NCBI GenBank assembly: GCA_027563935.2
Contig: CM050454.1
Location: forward strand, 50,744,596 to 50,808,595
DNA from: Costus lasius
Lineage: Eukaryota; Streptophyta; Magnoliopsida; Zingiberales; Costaceae
Reading direction: 5' to 3'
Length of the DNA stretch: 64,000 bases
Shown: one piece after another, positions 21,196 to 34,263 of the stretch
How the letters are laid out: the number at the start of each line of letters is the position of its first letter
Numbering within the stretch: position 1 is the stretch's first letter
Program-made: the position numbers and the translations under genes
Notes under the pieces: generated by a model
What the model was told of the DNA's origin: nothing
The model's database searches: none
The model's input: only the letters and a program-made list of their open reading frames with translations

Positions 21196-24100
21196 CTAAT
21201 GGTTGAGATAACTCAAACCCATATTATTACAGTGCTTCTCATGCTTCTGCTGCGCCAGAGGCTTGGTAAGCGGGTCAGCCAGATTGTCATCTGTATGAAC
21301 CTTGCAGATTTTAATCTCACCACGATCAATGATCTCCCGGATCAAGTGAAACCGTCTCTGTATGTGCTTGGACTTCTGGTGCGACCGTGGTTCCTTTGCT
21401 TGTGCGATTGCTCCAGTGTTATCACAGAAGATAACCAAAGGATCTGCACTCGAAGGAACAACACCAAGTTCCTGAATGAACTTACGAATCCACACTGCCT
21501 CCTTAGATGCTTCTGAGGCTGCAACATACTCGGCTTCTGTTGTGGAATCAGCAACGATAGACTGTTTGAAACTTTTCCACACCACTGCTCCTCCATTCAA
21601 GCTAAAAACATAGCCTGACTGCGATCGGAAATCATCCTGGTCCGATTGGAACGAAGCGTCAGTATATCCTTCAATACTGAGTTCTTCCTGACCTCCATAC
21701 ACCAAGAACATATCTTTGGTCCTCCGCAGATATTTTAAAATGTTCTTGACCGCAATCCAGTGCGCCTGACCTGGATTACTTTGGAATCAACTGGTCACGC
21801 TTAACCCGTAAGCGACGTCTGGGCGAGTACACAACATCGCATACATAATGGACCCAATAGCCGAAGCATAAGGCGTATTGTCCATTTCATCTTTCTCAGT
21901 CTGTGTTTGTGGACACTGACTCTTTGAAAGATTCAGACCATGTCTGACTGGAAGATATCCTCTTTTAGAATTCTCTAAATGGAATCTCTCCAGGACTTTA
22001 TCGATGTAAGTACTCTGGCACAGCCCGAGAAGCCTCTTAGATCTATCTCTGTAGATCTTCACACCTAATACATAGGCTGCTTCTCCTAGATCTTTCATCT
22101 GGAAACATTTTCTTAACCATGCTTTAACAGCATGCAGTTCAGGAATATCGTTTCCAATGATAAAGATATCATCGACGTAGAGGACTAGGAAAGTAATCAC
22201 GCTCCCACTAAACCTCTTATATACACACGGGTCATCTTCATTCTTGATGAAACCAAATTCAGAGATTGATTCATCAAAACGAATATTCCAGCTCCTAGAT
22301 GCCATTTTAAGTCCATAAATGGACTTCTTTAACTTGCATATTTTATGACGATCTGATGGATTAGTGAAACCTTCAGGTTGTGTCATATACACATCCTCAT
22401 CCAGTTTTCCATTAAGGAAAGCGGTCTTCACATCCATCTGCCAGATCTCATAATCGTAATATGCTGCTATCGCGAGAATAATCCGAATAGACTTGAACAT
22501 GGCTACAGGAGAGAAAGTTTCATCATAATCTATCCCATAGATTTGTTTGAAACCTTTCGCAACTAGCCTGCCTTTATAGGTAACCACGTTACCATCCATG
22601 TCAATCTTCTTCTTGAAGATCCATTTACAGCCTATAGGGATTACTCCCGGAGGCGGATCAACCAAATCCCAGACTTGGTTATCTGACATGGAGTCCATCT
22701 CGGCTCGCATAGCTTCAAGCCATCTCGCTGACTCCGGTCCACTGACCGCATCCGCATAAGTAAGGGGTTCATCATGATCAATGATGTAGACTCCGTCATA
22801 GCGCTCAGGCTGTCGACGGATCCTTCCCGATCTTCGCGGTTCCCGTGATATCTGAGCCTCAGGTTGTTCAATAACCTGTTCTACCGGCTCAGGCTCATCC
22901 AACTGTGCTTGACTACTTTGTCCTTCCTCTGGATTCTCATCCAGCTGTATTTCTCTCCCACTGGCCTCTTGCAGAAGAAACTCCTTCTCAAGAAAAATGG
23001 CCGTCCGAGCAACAAATACCTTGTTCTCTTTGGAATCGTAGAAATAATAACCCTTAGTTTCCTTAGGGTAACCGACAAAGATACATTTCTCAGATCTGCT
23101 CTCTAGTTTCCCAGAGACGAGCTTTTTGACATAAGCCTCGCAACCCCAGATCTTAATAAATGTCAAGCTTGGCTGTTTCCCATACCATAATTCGTATGGA
23201 GTCTTTGAAACTGCCTTGGATTGCACTCGGTTTAGTACTTTTGCAGCTGTTTCCAGTGCAAATCCCCAAAAGGAGTAAGCTAGAGTAGCTTGACTCATCA
23301 TAGAACGAACCATATCTAGTAAGGTTCTGTTCCTCCTCTCGGACACACCATTCCATTGCGGTGTTCCTGGCAGAGTGAACTGTGAGATAATCCCACACTC
23401 CTTCAGATAGTCAATAAACTCTCGACTTAGGTATTCTCCACCTCGATCTGAGCGAAGTGCCTTGATATTTCGGCCTAGCTGATTCTGTACTTCATTTCTG
23501 AACTCTTTGAACTTGTCAAAAGATTCACTCTTATGTCTCATTAAATAGACATACCCATATCTACTGAAATCATCAGTAAAGGTAATGAAGTATGAATAGC
23601 CACCTCTGGCATGTTTACTAAATGGCCCACACACATCACTGTGTATAAGGTCAAGTAAACCTGAAGCCCTTTGACCTTTGTTAGGAAAAGGAGACTTCGT
23701 CATTTTACCCATTAAACAAGCTTTGCATGTATCAATCTCCTCATAGGAGAATGATCCCAGCAGTCCATGATCATGCAACCGCTTAATGCGCTTCTTGTTA
23801 ATATGGCCTAAACGACTATGCCATAACAAGGTGCTATCATCAGCATACTTGGCTTTCTTATTATCAATATTTTGTATAGAACATTCCATGTCCAACATGA
23901 ATAATCCATTGTTAATTGATCCAGTAGCATAAACAATATTATCATAAGAAAGAACACACTTTGAAATATTGCATTCAAAGGAAAATCCTTTCCTGACAAG
24001 AGCAGGAATAGAGATAATATTTTTCGTAATACTCGGAACAAAATAACAATTGTCCAGTTCTAATACAAGTCCAGATGGTAATGAGATGTAATAAACCCCT

Positions 24101-25080
24101 ACAGCAACAGCAGCAACCCGTGCCCCGTTTCCAACTCGTAGGTCCACCTCATGCTGTCCCACCTGTCTTCTTCTCTTGAGTTCCTGTACATTTGAACAAA
24201 TGTGAACTCCACATGCAGTGTCCAACACCCATGAAATAGAAGAAGAAGATATCATGACTTCAGTCACAAATATACCTGAGCCAGAAGCGAAACTTCCCTT
24301 CTTATCTCCATGGAGCGCTTTACAGTCCTTTTTCCAGTGACCCAGCTGGCCACAATGGAAACATCTGTATTCCTTTGACCGCTTAACCTTTTGTTTCAGA
24401 GCCTTGTTGTAATTCTTGACAGGGGCTTTGCCCTTCTTCCCCTTCTTCTTGTTCCTTGACGGAAACATCAAGACAGAGGTTGAAGGCTTTCCCTTTAGAG
24501 TTTCCTCTGTAGTCAAGAGCATATTCAGCAACTCTGCCGGAGTACAATCAATCTTGTTCATATTAAAATTAATAATGAACGGATCGAAAGAGGCCGGGAG
24601 GGACTGCAGAATAATGTCTACAGCAAGCTCCTGATTGATGGAATGCCCCAGTTTCTCTAGAGCCTCTTTGTGCCCAATCATCTTGAGCACATGAGCTCCC
24701 ACTGGACTCCCTTCAGCCAGTTTGCTCTGAAAGAAAAGCTTGGTCAAATTATAGCGCTCAGTCCTCGCCTGTGCAGCATATAGCATCTTGAGGTTTGCTA
24801 TCATTTCTATAGCAGACATATCCTCATGCTGACGCTGCAGCTGTGGCGTCATAGACGCTAGCATCAGGCAAGCGACATCAATGCTATCATTGACATGCTT
24901 TTCATAGGCATCCCGAACCGCCCTTGCGGCGTTCGGAGCGGGTTGAGGCGGTATAGCCGTCTCGAGGACATACAGTTTCCTCTCTACCTTAAGAACAATC
25001 TTAAGGTGTCCGAACCAGTCTGAGAAGTTTGGCCCAGCAAACTTCTCCCTTTCCAGTAGGGATCGCACATTGAAGCTCAT
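21196..25080 (-). pseudogene. A1 Gag-Pol polyprotein, one nonsense codon
   Basis: The frame spans 3,885 bp, exactly the length of the A4 frame (1,294 codons plus stop). Order: Gag from MSFNVRSLLEREKF, a Lys-rich tract, CCHC knuckle CFHCGQLGHWKKDC, protease VLDTACG, integrase zinc HSRLGHINKKR...CKAC, catalytic HSDVCGPF, RSDRGGEY and VSERRNRT, then RT with YVDDIFIIG and RNase H. The only break is TGA at 21787-21789 (codon 1098), between RT and RNase H; A2, A3 and A4 have Arg there, and A3 reads CGA. The RT motif has Phe (VDDIF) where the others have Leu. The 1,097 codons upstream are fully open, so a Gag-PR-IN-RT product lacking RNase H could still be translated. Confidence 0.93.
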
Positions 25081-26898
25081 GGTGTTCGTTGCTGCAGGAA
25101 TCTACAACAATGCAAGAACGGCAAGGTCAGTATCAATGTTTAGAATCAATCTAGGACTTAAGAAAGATTCTTTTCTCACTATTTTTGTCTGACTGAAAAA
25201 TCCATTAAAACATTCCGAAAGAGTAAGACTCTTTTAGTGAGATGGGATCCAGATTTCATACTTGGTCTCCGCATCCCGCTCAGGCGAGATAAGATGCACA
25301 GAGAGTACAAGCACTAATTTCTGGTAGGCAGTCCCTGCCAATCGCCAACCCCGTGCGATTCCCCTTCATCTGGGCAATCCAGCCGACTGTGCCAACTGAG
25401 TTGGTACAACACAGTCTCTGATCCCACAGATGGCTGCCTCCATATAGCTAACATATGCCCCATATGTAGCCTACATGGTCAAGCTGACCTGACCTACTCC
25501 CTGGACCACCACGTGCTATGCTGAGCAACGAGAAGCGATAAATCCCTTCCCTGTAACACGCAGGTGTAATCCTGCACCGTCTGAAGATAGATGGGCGTGC
25601 CCACTGAGTGGGTACAACACGGCCCCAACGATAGTCAGAACAGTGAGGTTTCCGTCAGAAGGCTTACGAGCTTGATATTAAGCGTTGGATTTTAACGGTC
25701 TTTTATCTTCTTAACTATCATGCAAACCCTATGGTGATAGCAGAAGATAAATAAATCATGCAAGTCTAATTATTTAAACAATAAAAGAAAGCATGATGAT
25801 CTTATGTGGTAAAAGCCCATTAACCCTAAGTAAGACCTTAATTTAACTTAAGTCTTCACTTGAGCTCTCCATGGGTCTTTTGCATCTCATCTGGCCCAAC
25901 CCAGGGCCCAAGCGCCCATTGCAGCTCAAGTGCGCCCACCAGATAAATGCGCCTGTCCCAGAGTCGAACCCTGGACCTCCCACCTGGTCAAGCCTCTGCT
26001 GCATGCGCCTCTGCCATGTGTGCTCTGTGCTCTTGTCTGATTAAATTACAATTTAATCTATCTAGACAAGTCTGACTCGTAGGTCAATTACACTTTATAA
26101 ATTAAATGAAATGTGATGCGCAGATCACAAAAAAAATTAATTTATAATTTATTAACCAGGCACGCAGGCCCCAGCACAGCACACATTAACACGGGCAGGC
26201 CACATAAGATTAAATAAACAAGCATATGCTTACAATCAACATGTGATCCATTATGAAAATAAAATTTTGAAAAACCCCATTGGCATCAATTTTATTTTTC
26301 CTTATGTGCCCTACCACCTTACAACGGTCCATTAATAGGGATCCACTCATCATGACTAGTCAGATCCACTGCCCTTGCATGCACCAAGTCCTAACTGACT
26401 TGAGTTGACCTAATGGTCAACTATGCATGCGCCAAGGGCTGAACAGCCTTCATGAGTTCTGGCAAGCGGGTGTGACCCCGGGCCTAACTCATGCGCGTTC
26501 ACTGGTTGTCTCAACCAGACCTCGCTACACGCCCTTGATGCAGTCGACCTATAGCCACCTAATGCTTGCGCATAGGTGCCATCTGGTCGACCCATCTAGG
26601 CTGTCAGATGGTCTGATCAGACTAGTTGGATCTTAACTAGAGATGACTTCAACCCTACTAACCCGTCTAAGGGTTTATAGTAGGCGCCACTTAGATCTAA
26701 TGTTAGTCGCGCATGTCATGAAGTTTTTGAGAAAAACAACAAAGCGCAAATAACCATGCGCTAATGAAACATATATCAAGTTTCGGCATGAATAACTTAT
26801 ATGTGAATTTCGCATGTAATGAAGATCTAAGCATACAAGGATCACAAAAGGTTAAAGCAATCATAAAATATGCATAAAACGATGGCTCTGATACCAAT
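25081..26898 (-). other. A1 leader with primer-binding site
   Basis: There is no gene. The initiator tRNA-Met primer site is at 26885-26896. The TTCGA-loop hairpin is at 25955-25976, and the CCCAC-TCA-GTGGG and CCAAC-TCA-GTTGG hairpins are near 25599 and 25398. The leader ORF seen in A4 is frameshifted here by one extra C in a C run near 25350. Confidence 0.85.
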
Positions 26899-28125
26899 TG
26901 AAAGTCCCCTTAACAAAGGGGGCGAAACCCTAGATAGGCGCATATGGAGGTTTTCATGCAGCGGAAGGGGTTTCTAGGATCTTTTCATATTATATGATCA
27001 ACTTATAAGTGATTGCAAATAAGAATCAAGGAATCGATTCTCACCAAAGCCATTGCTTGGATGGCGTCTAGGAAGAAGAGACTCAAGCGCTTCTCCTCCA
27101 AATGGTGCGCACACAAATGATGTCGCCTACTCCCTTAGTGCTCCTTGTGCTAGCAAGGTTCTAAGGAGTTCTTGTCGAGTGAAAGGGATGAGAAGATTTT
27201 TCCTTCTTGGCTGAATCCTCACAAAGCTTCAAGGTGTCGCCACACACGAAAAGCGTCAAGAGGAATCTCGGGAAAAGTGAGAATAGAACTCACTTCTATT
27301 CGGGAAAAGCGTCAGTGAGGGGTATCTAGCAACACATCACTGTCTCCCGATATAAAGGAAAGAGTCTTCCAAGACTACACCCAAACCACAGCACAAGTGT
27401 GAATCCACTTCACGAGGCATACATGATTCCTTTGCCACTGGATGTTCTTATTGGACAAGCGTGTCAAGCCTGTAGCTCCAATATGATGAGCATGATTAGA
27501 TCAGATGATCATAGTCACCTGGGTATGGCCATACACTTTCTCAATCATCTCATCCAGGGGGCCCCTTTAGAACATCACACTCCTTAAACAAGGAGACGGC
27601 AATCCTATATCTATCACTAGTGCCCTAACATGACTCATGATCATTATCCAAGATAGTCTATAACCATTATGTTTCAAATGATATTGAACTACCTCAAAAC
27701 AATGACAATCATCATTTAGAAACACAAGTGATCTCAAGTCAGAGGACATGTGCCACTTGTTGCAAACAAGGATTATTCACATTGTGACAAGCAATTGAAT
27801 ATCCTAGTAGGGTCTGTCCAGTACATCCAATGTACCCATGAGTCTACATCTTATTCCATGCTCGAAGCATCCTATAAGATTAGAACACATATTAGTCTCC
27901 ATCATATCAAGGCTGTCTCATGTTCACCAAGATATCTCGACTAAGGACATATAGCATGTCAGCCTAGCTGAACAGCATTGAGACATTATTCAGAAGTACA
28001 CTTATTGCAGCAGACAATGTAACAAACTGAATAACAACCATTGCCTTTATAAACTTAAGAGTTTATACATGATACTGAAAGAATCCCAAGGCCTCAAACA
28101 TTAGCCTTAAGGGCATACCCCAACA
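26899..28125 (-). repeat. A1 5' LTR with internal deletion
   Basis: It is 1,227 bp because about 456 bp matching 19905-20361 of the 3' LTR are missing. The junction near 27300-27315 holds about 10 extra bases (GGGAAAAGCG) that copy a sequence about 40 bp away, i.e. templated filler. The lost part includes the palindrome cluster and presumed core promoter, so this LTR may not drive transcription. Confidence 0.92.
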
Positions 28126-28421
28126 GACTCATCACCAAACAGGTCGTAACGTGGGGATTCGTTGGTGCGCATGTGCAGCGGGGCCAACGAAGGGGGAACA
28201 CTAAGCGGGGGCTGCCCCATGGCGGGCTTAGACTTGAGTTCCACGACTTGGTCCATGAGGTGTTGGACCGATGACATTAAGCGCTGAAACATAACCTCCA
28301 TTGCTTCCACGCGTTTGGACAGCGACTCAACCGACTCTACCCTAGGCGAAGTACTTTCATTAGTCGTAGGGGGCACTTGGGTAGGGGGGTTTTGGTAAGA
28401 GGTTCCTGATCTAGTAATCAT
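28126..28421 (-). pseudogene. G gag N-terminus
   Basis: The frame starts MITRSGTSYQ at 28421 and runs through a Pro/Thr/Ser-rich stretch and a likely coiled coil (SLSKRVEAMEVMFQRL, LMDQVVELKS) to the A1 insertion, where it continues in frame at 19492. I prefer this start to the upstream ATG at 28448 because MITRSG-like starts are common in gypsy gag; both are possible. Confidence 0.8.
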
Positions 28422-28575
28422 GGTGACTGAAAATGTATGAGTATGCAATGCGGAAGAGAAAACCGAAGAATCCGTATGATATGATGCGAGAGATCGGCGG
28501 AGCTAGACAAGAGTTAGCTCCAACCTACCTCTGAAACCAAAATTGATGCAGCGGATGTTATGGGTGAGTTGATCC
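28422..28575 (-). other. G leader, primer-binding site and LTR edge
   Basis: On the minus strand 28539-28521 reads TGGTTTCAGAGGTAGGTTG, a degraded match to the initiator tRNA-Met site. A TG at 28544 probably marks the end of the G 5' LTR, leaving about 32 bp before C is inserted at 28576. The exact LTR edge is uncertain because no second G LTR is in the window. Confidence 0.65.
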
Positions 28576-30673
28576 TGTTGGGAAACCCCGGGGACATTTT
28601 ACAATTTTCAGAGTCATGGACATACATTTTACGCAGCGGAAGAATGTCCCCGAAACAGGCCGGTCCCAAAAACCCAGTGAAGATCTCTTGCGAGGAGGTC
28701 GACATGATGTGATAGTAAGTACCTTTAAGCAATTAGAAGCCGATGTCGATGAAGGCGCCCAAGTGTTCGCCCTCTGCAGTCTCGCACACACGGATTCCTC
28801 AACTTTTCTTCTTCCTCGCTCGGTGCTAGCCTCGGGAAGAAGATCCATGCCTTAGGAGAGTTCTCCAAGCAACTTGCACCACCACCAAGATGTGATGCGC
28901 CAAGGAGATGGAAAGAGAAGGGAACGCCGCAAGCCTTCTTGTTCCTTTGCGCCAAGGAAAGGAAGAGGAGAAAGATGAAGCATGCTTGCGCCCTTGATGG
29001 AAGAAGAAGAGCTCTAAGCTCTCCAAGCCGTCGCCCTCTAATGCTTCACGCCTCCAAGGAATTAGCATCATCAAGAGAGGGGGCAGCAAGGGCTTATTTA
29101 TAGGAGCAAGAGGCAGTTAGGGGAGAAAGGCAAGTGTTGACAATTAGGGCATGATTCTAGGAGATTATTTAATCAAATATACTGATTAAATCTCCACTCC
29201 CATATGCGCCTAAGACTTGCCAAAGCAAGTATCAGCCATATGCGCCCATATCATGCCATATGAGGCATTAATCCCATCTATGCGCCTAGACCTAGTCAAG
29301 GCAATATAATGGATTGCCTAATATGGCTTGGGCGCAAGTCCTAATCCAATTAGGACTCTAATTATGTTAATAATCAGCCCACAATTGTCAAACACAATCC
29401 AATCAATTATCTTGGGTTATTTATTCAAATCCAATTTGATTTAATCACCTAGGAGATACCAAACAAGGCATAGGCGCAAATTCTAGTCCAACTAGAATCC
29501 CATATGCGCCTATCCTATTAATTCATCCCCATTATACCCTTCAAGCCTCATAGCCCTTCAATACAACTTATTAGCAAGCCCAACTAAACAATGGGCCAAG
29601 CCCAAAGTCCATCATGCATGTTAACCAAGCTATTGGATCCAATCCAATTTAACCCATGGTCAAATGAGGTTAACCATGGTTAATTTGATCAATATGCTAA
29701 AAATGGAAGTTGGCTCCAATAAGTTTCTTCCATCTCATCAGGCCCATTGGCGCAGATGAAATCTCCCAAATAGATCCGAGTTATCCAATAACTCGATCTA
29801 AAGGCTACCCGATCAATATGAAAACTCGAGTATCAAGGTGTGCGACCCTGTAGGTTCCTCTAACGCTGGCAGTGCTAACCAAAGGTCATCACAAGTAGTG
29901 AGTGGCACCTAGCAGTGCATCGCTGCTACCCAGGTCATTGGAATGGATATCGACATCGACATCCCCATCATCGCAACTAGGTACAGATGCATTACAGTCT
30001 CTTTGCCGAACTGATATCCGATTGGACAAGTGTGTCACCACTTGTTTTCACCCAATCACATGGTTATGACTAAATCAGGTTTTCACCTGGGTATGGCCAT
30101 ACACTTTCAGTCATAGAACCATAGAGGAGCTCCATGGATATCATGCTTCCCTAAGGAAGCGGCAAATCCTATGTCTATCCATTGGCCTTCTCATATGGGT
30201 CGTGACATGCTCAATGACAACCGTTATGACCTCCCAACTACGGCGAGGTGTTAGGTTGTATCAAAGCAAGTCCCTAACCATATAGAATGGTCAATGACCT
30301 CAAGTCAAGGGATCAATGCATCTCCTGTCACTTGTGAGGATAACTTATGACACCAAGTCATAGCCTCACAGCGGGTCTATCCAGTATATCCTCCAATGAT
30401 ATACCCATGTGTCTGCGTTAGCACCACGTGCCTAACCAACCCACATACCAGTCTCACAAGTACCAGAGCTGTCCCATATCCACTCAGGTACATCGACTAG
30501 GGACAATCATTTGAGCACAGATCCAATCTGTCTCCAGGGACATTATCATGTAAGTACACAATCGCAGGTGTAGACAAACAATGATAACGACAATGCCAGA
30601 AAGATATATGAATATCAGAGTTAAGTAGTACAAAGATGGACCAAAACTAGGTCCTAGGGCATATACACCAACA
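28576..30673 (-). repeat. C 3' LTR
   Basis: It is 2,098 bp, starts TGTTGGGAAACC and ends ATATACACCAACA, followed by the purine tract. TATA box at 29094-29103 (minus). It shares the GTATGGCCATAC palindrome (30091-30102) with the A LTRs. No coding gene. Confidence 0.92.
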
Positions 30674-30694
30674 ATCTCCCACTTGCACTAAGAC

Positions 30695-33600
30695 CTAGAG
30701 GTTGAGCAACCTCAACCCCATATCTCTAGTACGACTATCATGCTTCTGCTACGCCAAAGCCTTGGTCAGTGGGTCGGCTAGATTGCTCTCTGTGTCAACT
30801 CTGCTAATCTTGACATCACCTTGATCAATGATCTCTCTGATCAGGTGAAATCTCCTGAGTATGTGTTTGGACCTTTGATGAGACCGTGGTTCCTTAACAT
30901 GTGCAGTTCCCATTGTTGTCATAGTAGAGCTCAATGGGATCCATTGCACTTGGAACCACCTGAAGTTCAGAAAAGAACTTCCTGATCCAAACGGCTTCAT
31001 TGGCTGCCTCAGAAGCAACCACATACTCAGCTTCGGTTGTAGAATTAGCTATGGTGGATTGCTTGAAGCTCTTTCAGCATACAACACCTCCAACAAATAG
31101 CTGGTCTGCGATCTGAAGTCGTCAGGATTAGACTGGAATGACTCATCAGTGAAGCCCTGCACATTGAGCTCTTCCAGTCCCCGTAGACCATACAGAATAA
31201 ATCCTTAGTCCTTTTCAGGAAACTCAAGGATATTCTTTACAGCCACCCAGTGCTGCAAACCTGGATTGGATTGGTATCGGCTGGTTATGCTTACAGCATA
31301 ACCCACATCTGGTCTAGTACACAGCATTGCATACATGATTGATCCCATTGCCGAAGCATAGGGAATTTGACTCATGTTATCCCTCTCAGCCCGTGTTGTA
31401 GGACACTGGCTCTTTGAGAGAGTAAGGCCATCTCTCACTGGAAGGTATCCTTTCTTGGATTTCTCCAAGTTGAACCTCTCCAGGACCTTATCAATGTGGG
31501 TATTCTGACTAAGGGCCAAGAGCCTCTTGGATCTATCCCGGTAGATCCTCACGCCTAGAATATAGGCGGCCTCCCCTAAGTCTTTTATCTCAAAACATTT
31601 CTCCAACCATGTCTTCACAACTTGAAGACTAGGGATGTCGTTTCCGATGAGCAGTATGTCATCGACATACATGACCAGAAAAGTCACCAAGCTCCCACTG
31701 AATTTTCTGTATACACAGGCGTCATCTTCACTTTTGATAAAGCCATAATCTCTCATAGCTTCATCAAACTGAAGATTCTAACTTCGAGATGCTTGCTTTA
31801 ATCCATAAATGGATTTCTTTAGCCTGCAGACTTTACTAGTATCTGCAGGATGGATGAAGTCATTAGGTTGTGTCATATACACATCCTTAGTCAGCTTCCC
31901 GTTAAGGAACGCTGTCTGCCATATCTCATAGTCATGATATGCAGCTATAGCAAGCAGAATCCGAATGGATTTGATCATGGCAACTGGCGAGAAGGTTTCA
32001 TCATAGTCCACCCCGTGGACTTGTTTAAATCCTTTAGCCACTAGTCTACCCTTACAGGTAACTATTTTGCCATCCATGTCTGTCTTCCTCTTGAAGACCC
32101 ATTTACACCCTATGGGTTTTACCCCATCAGACAGCTCAACCAAATCCCAAACTTGGTTAGCCAACATGGAATCCATCTCGGATCTCATGGCCTCAAGCCA
32201 TCTCTCGGAGTCCGGTCCACTGACCGCCTCATCATAAGTCCTGGGTTCATCCTCAATGATGAAGATTCCGTCATGTTGGGTCGGCAGCGACCCATACCTC
32301 TCAGGTGCACGACGAAACCTCCCAGACCTACATGGGACCTGTGTCTGAGCCTCAGGTTGCCTAGCAACCGGTGCAGGTGGCTCAAATTCCATCTCTTTGT
32401 CTTTGTGGTTGCACTTGGTCCTCATCCAAGTCAAACTTCCAGCTGCTAACTTCTTTCATGAGAAATTCTTTCTCTAGAAAGATAGCACCCCAAGCAACAA
32501 AAACTTTATTCTCGGTTGGGACATAGAAGTAGTATCCTTTAGTTTCCTTAGGATACCCCACAAACACACATTTATCAGATCTAGGTTCTAGCTTGCTAGA
32601 ATCCTGACGTTTGACATAAGCCTTACATCCCCAGATCCTGATAAAAGTGAGATTTGGGCGTCTCCCACTCCATACCTCGTATGGAATCTTTGAGACACTC
32701 TCAGATGGAACATTATTCAGTATTAGAGAAGCTGTCTCAAGTGCATGTCCCCAGAATGAGGGAGGTAGAGTTGCATGACTCATCATAGATCGAACCATGT
32801 CCAACAAAGTTCGATTTCTCCTTTCAGACACATCATTCCATTGAGGTGTTCCAGGAGGAGTGAGTTGGGATATGATCCCACACTCTCTCATATAGTCAAA
32901 GAACTCACCGCTTAGGTACTCTTCACCACGATCTGATCGAAGAGTCTTAATGGATCTACCAAGCTGGTTTTCTACTTCATGTCTAAACTCCTTAAATTTC
33001 TCAAAGGATTCAGACTTATGTCTCATTAGATAGACATAACCATATTTACTGAAGTCATCAGTAAACGCGATGAAGTAGTTGTACCTTCCTTTGGCTTGTT
33101 TATTGAAAGGCCCATACACGTCAGTATGTATGAGATTTAATAAACCTCCTGCCCTCTCACCAGTCTTAGTGAGGGGCGCCTTTGTCATTTTCCCTAATAA
33201 ACAAGGTTCACAAGTATCAATTTCCTCCAAGGAACTTGAATCTAACAACCCATTTTCATGGAGTTGTCGAATGCGATTCTTGTTTATATGGGCTAATCGA
33301 CAATGCCGTAGGAAAGCACCAACTGAACCACTCAGTTTGGTCCTTTTATATTTATGTTACAAATAGAGCTATCCATGTCCAAGACATGCGGTCCGTTGCA
33401 CAAAGTACCCTTCCCATAAAACAAGTTTGCAAAAGAAAAAGAACATAAGTTCTCTTTTATTTCAAACCTAAATCCTTTCTTTGCCAAGCAAGGAGTGGAT
33501 ACAATGTTTTGGTAAGGGAAGGTACATAATAGCAATTGTCTAGCTTTAACTTAAGTCCTAAAGGTAGGGAGAGAAACTCCTACAGCAACAGCAGCAACTT

Positions 33601-34263
33601 GTGCCCTGTTACCTATCCGTAGGTCAATCTCTCTAGGCCTTACCGATCTATCCTTTCAGAGCCATCGCATATTTGTACAAATATGAGCTCCACATGCGGT
33701 ATCCAATACCCATTTCATAGGAGTAGAAAGGTTGACTTCGGTAACACAAATACCTGAGCATGAAGACAAGGCCTTGCCTTTCTTCTCCTCATTCTGAAGT
33801 TGCAACATGTCCTTCAACATGTGAGGTGGCCCTCCACATGAATAGCACCTACTATTCCTGATCATATCCATCTTTAATTTCAGTTCCTTGGTCAAGCCTT
33901 TCGGCTCAACACACTGAATATCAACTTTAGGAGGATTGAGCTCAACCAATTCATCAAAGAGCTGCCTCAGATTAAAAATAATCTCAGAGGCACTCTTCGA
34001 TTCATATTACCCTCTAAATTCAGGTGACATGTTGGTTAGCAACTTCCAAAGTATCAACCTGATGCTTATCATAAGCATCCCTCTCAGCCGCTGAGGCCGA
34101 GCATGGAAGTGGCTCAGGAAAAAGGACGCTCAAGGACACAAAGCTTCCTTTTGAGCTTGAGCACGATTCTCAAGTTCATATACCAATCCAGTAAGTTGGA
34201 TCCAGCCAACTTATCCCTTTCCAGGGGAGATCGCAGTGACCAACTGCTATTGTTCACAGCCAT
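30695..34263 (-). pseudogene. C Gag-Pol (broken, gag shortened)
   Basis: Gag begins MAVNNSSWSLRSPLERDK at 34263. A frameshift follows after about 45 codons and most of the middle of gag is missing. The zinc knuckle has decayed: CYSCGGPPHMLKDM lacks the last Cys. Downstream come the protease region (VLDTACGAHIC), integrase ([32 protein letters not shown]), RT (YVDDILLIG; the METAF block has lost residues near 31915) and RNase H. Several frameshifts split it (near 31030-31230, 31760, 32400, 33250-33350, 33540-33650). It cannot encode a working polyprotein. Confidence 0.88.

Larger units (their letters stand above)
19493..28125 (-). mobile_element. A1: complete Ty1/copia (Angela-type) element
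   Basis: It is flanked by GACTC at 19488-19492 and 28126-28130 within G gag. Structure on the minus strand: 5' LTR 26899-28125 (shortened), primer site 26885-26896, leader, Gag-Pol 25080-21196, purine tract, 3' LTR 19493-21175. One nonsense codon breaks the polyprotein. The shared parts of its LTRs differ at about 10 positions by eye (about 0.8%), indicating recent insertion. Confidence 0.95.
2700..28575 (-). mobile_element. G: host Ty3/gypsy retrotransposon, split by insertions
   Basis: G is the oldest layer visible. Read on the minus strand from right to left it gives an LTR edge (28544-28575), primer site (28521-28539), gag start (28421-28126), gag core (19492-18722), CCHC knuckle and protease (5485 to about 4600), RT and RNase H (about 4600-3381) and integrase (3380-2700). 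The gaps are A1 and B; C sits in its 5' LTR and A0 in its integrase. Target duplications at A1 (GACTC) and B (CCTTA) show the pieces were once contiguous. Domain order PR-RT-RH-IN makes it Ty3/gypsy. RT and IN motifs resemble the chromovirus group, but that subclass is a guess because the C-terminal end is outside the window. Confidence 0.9.
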
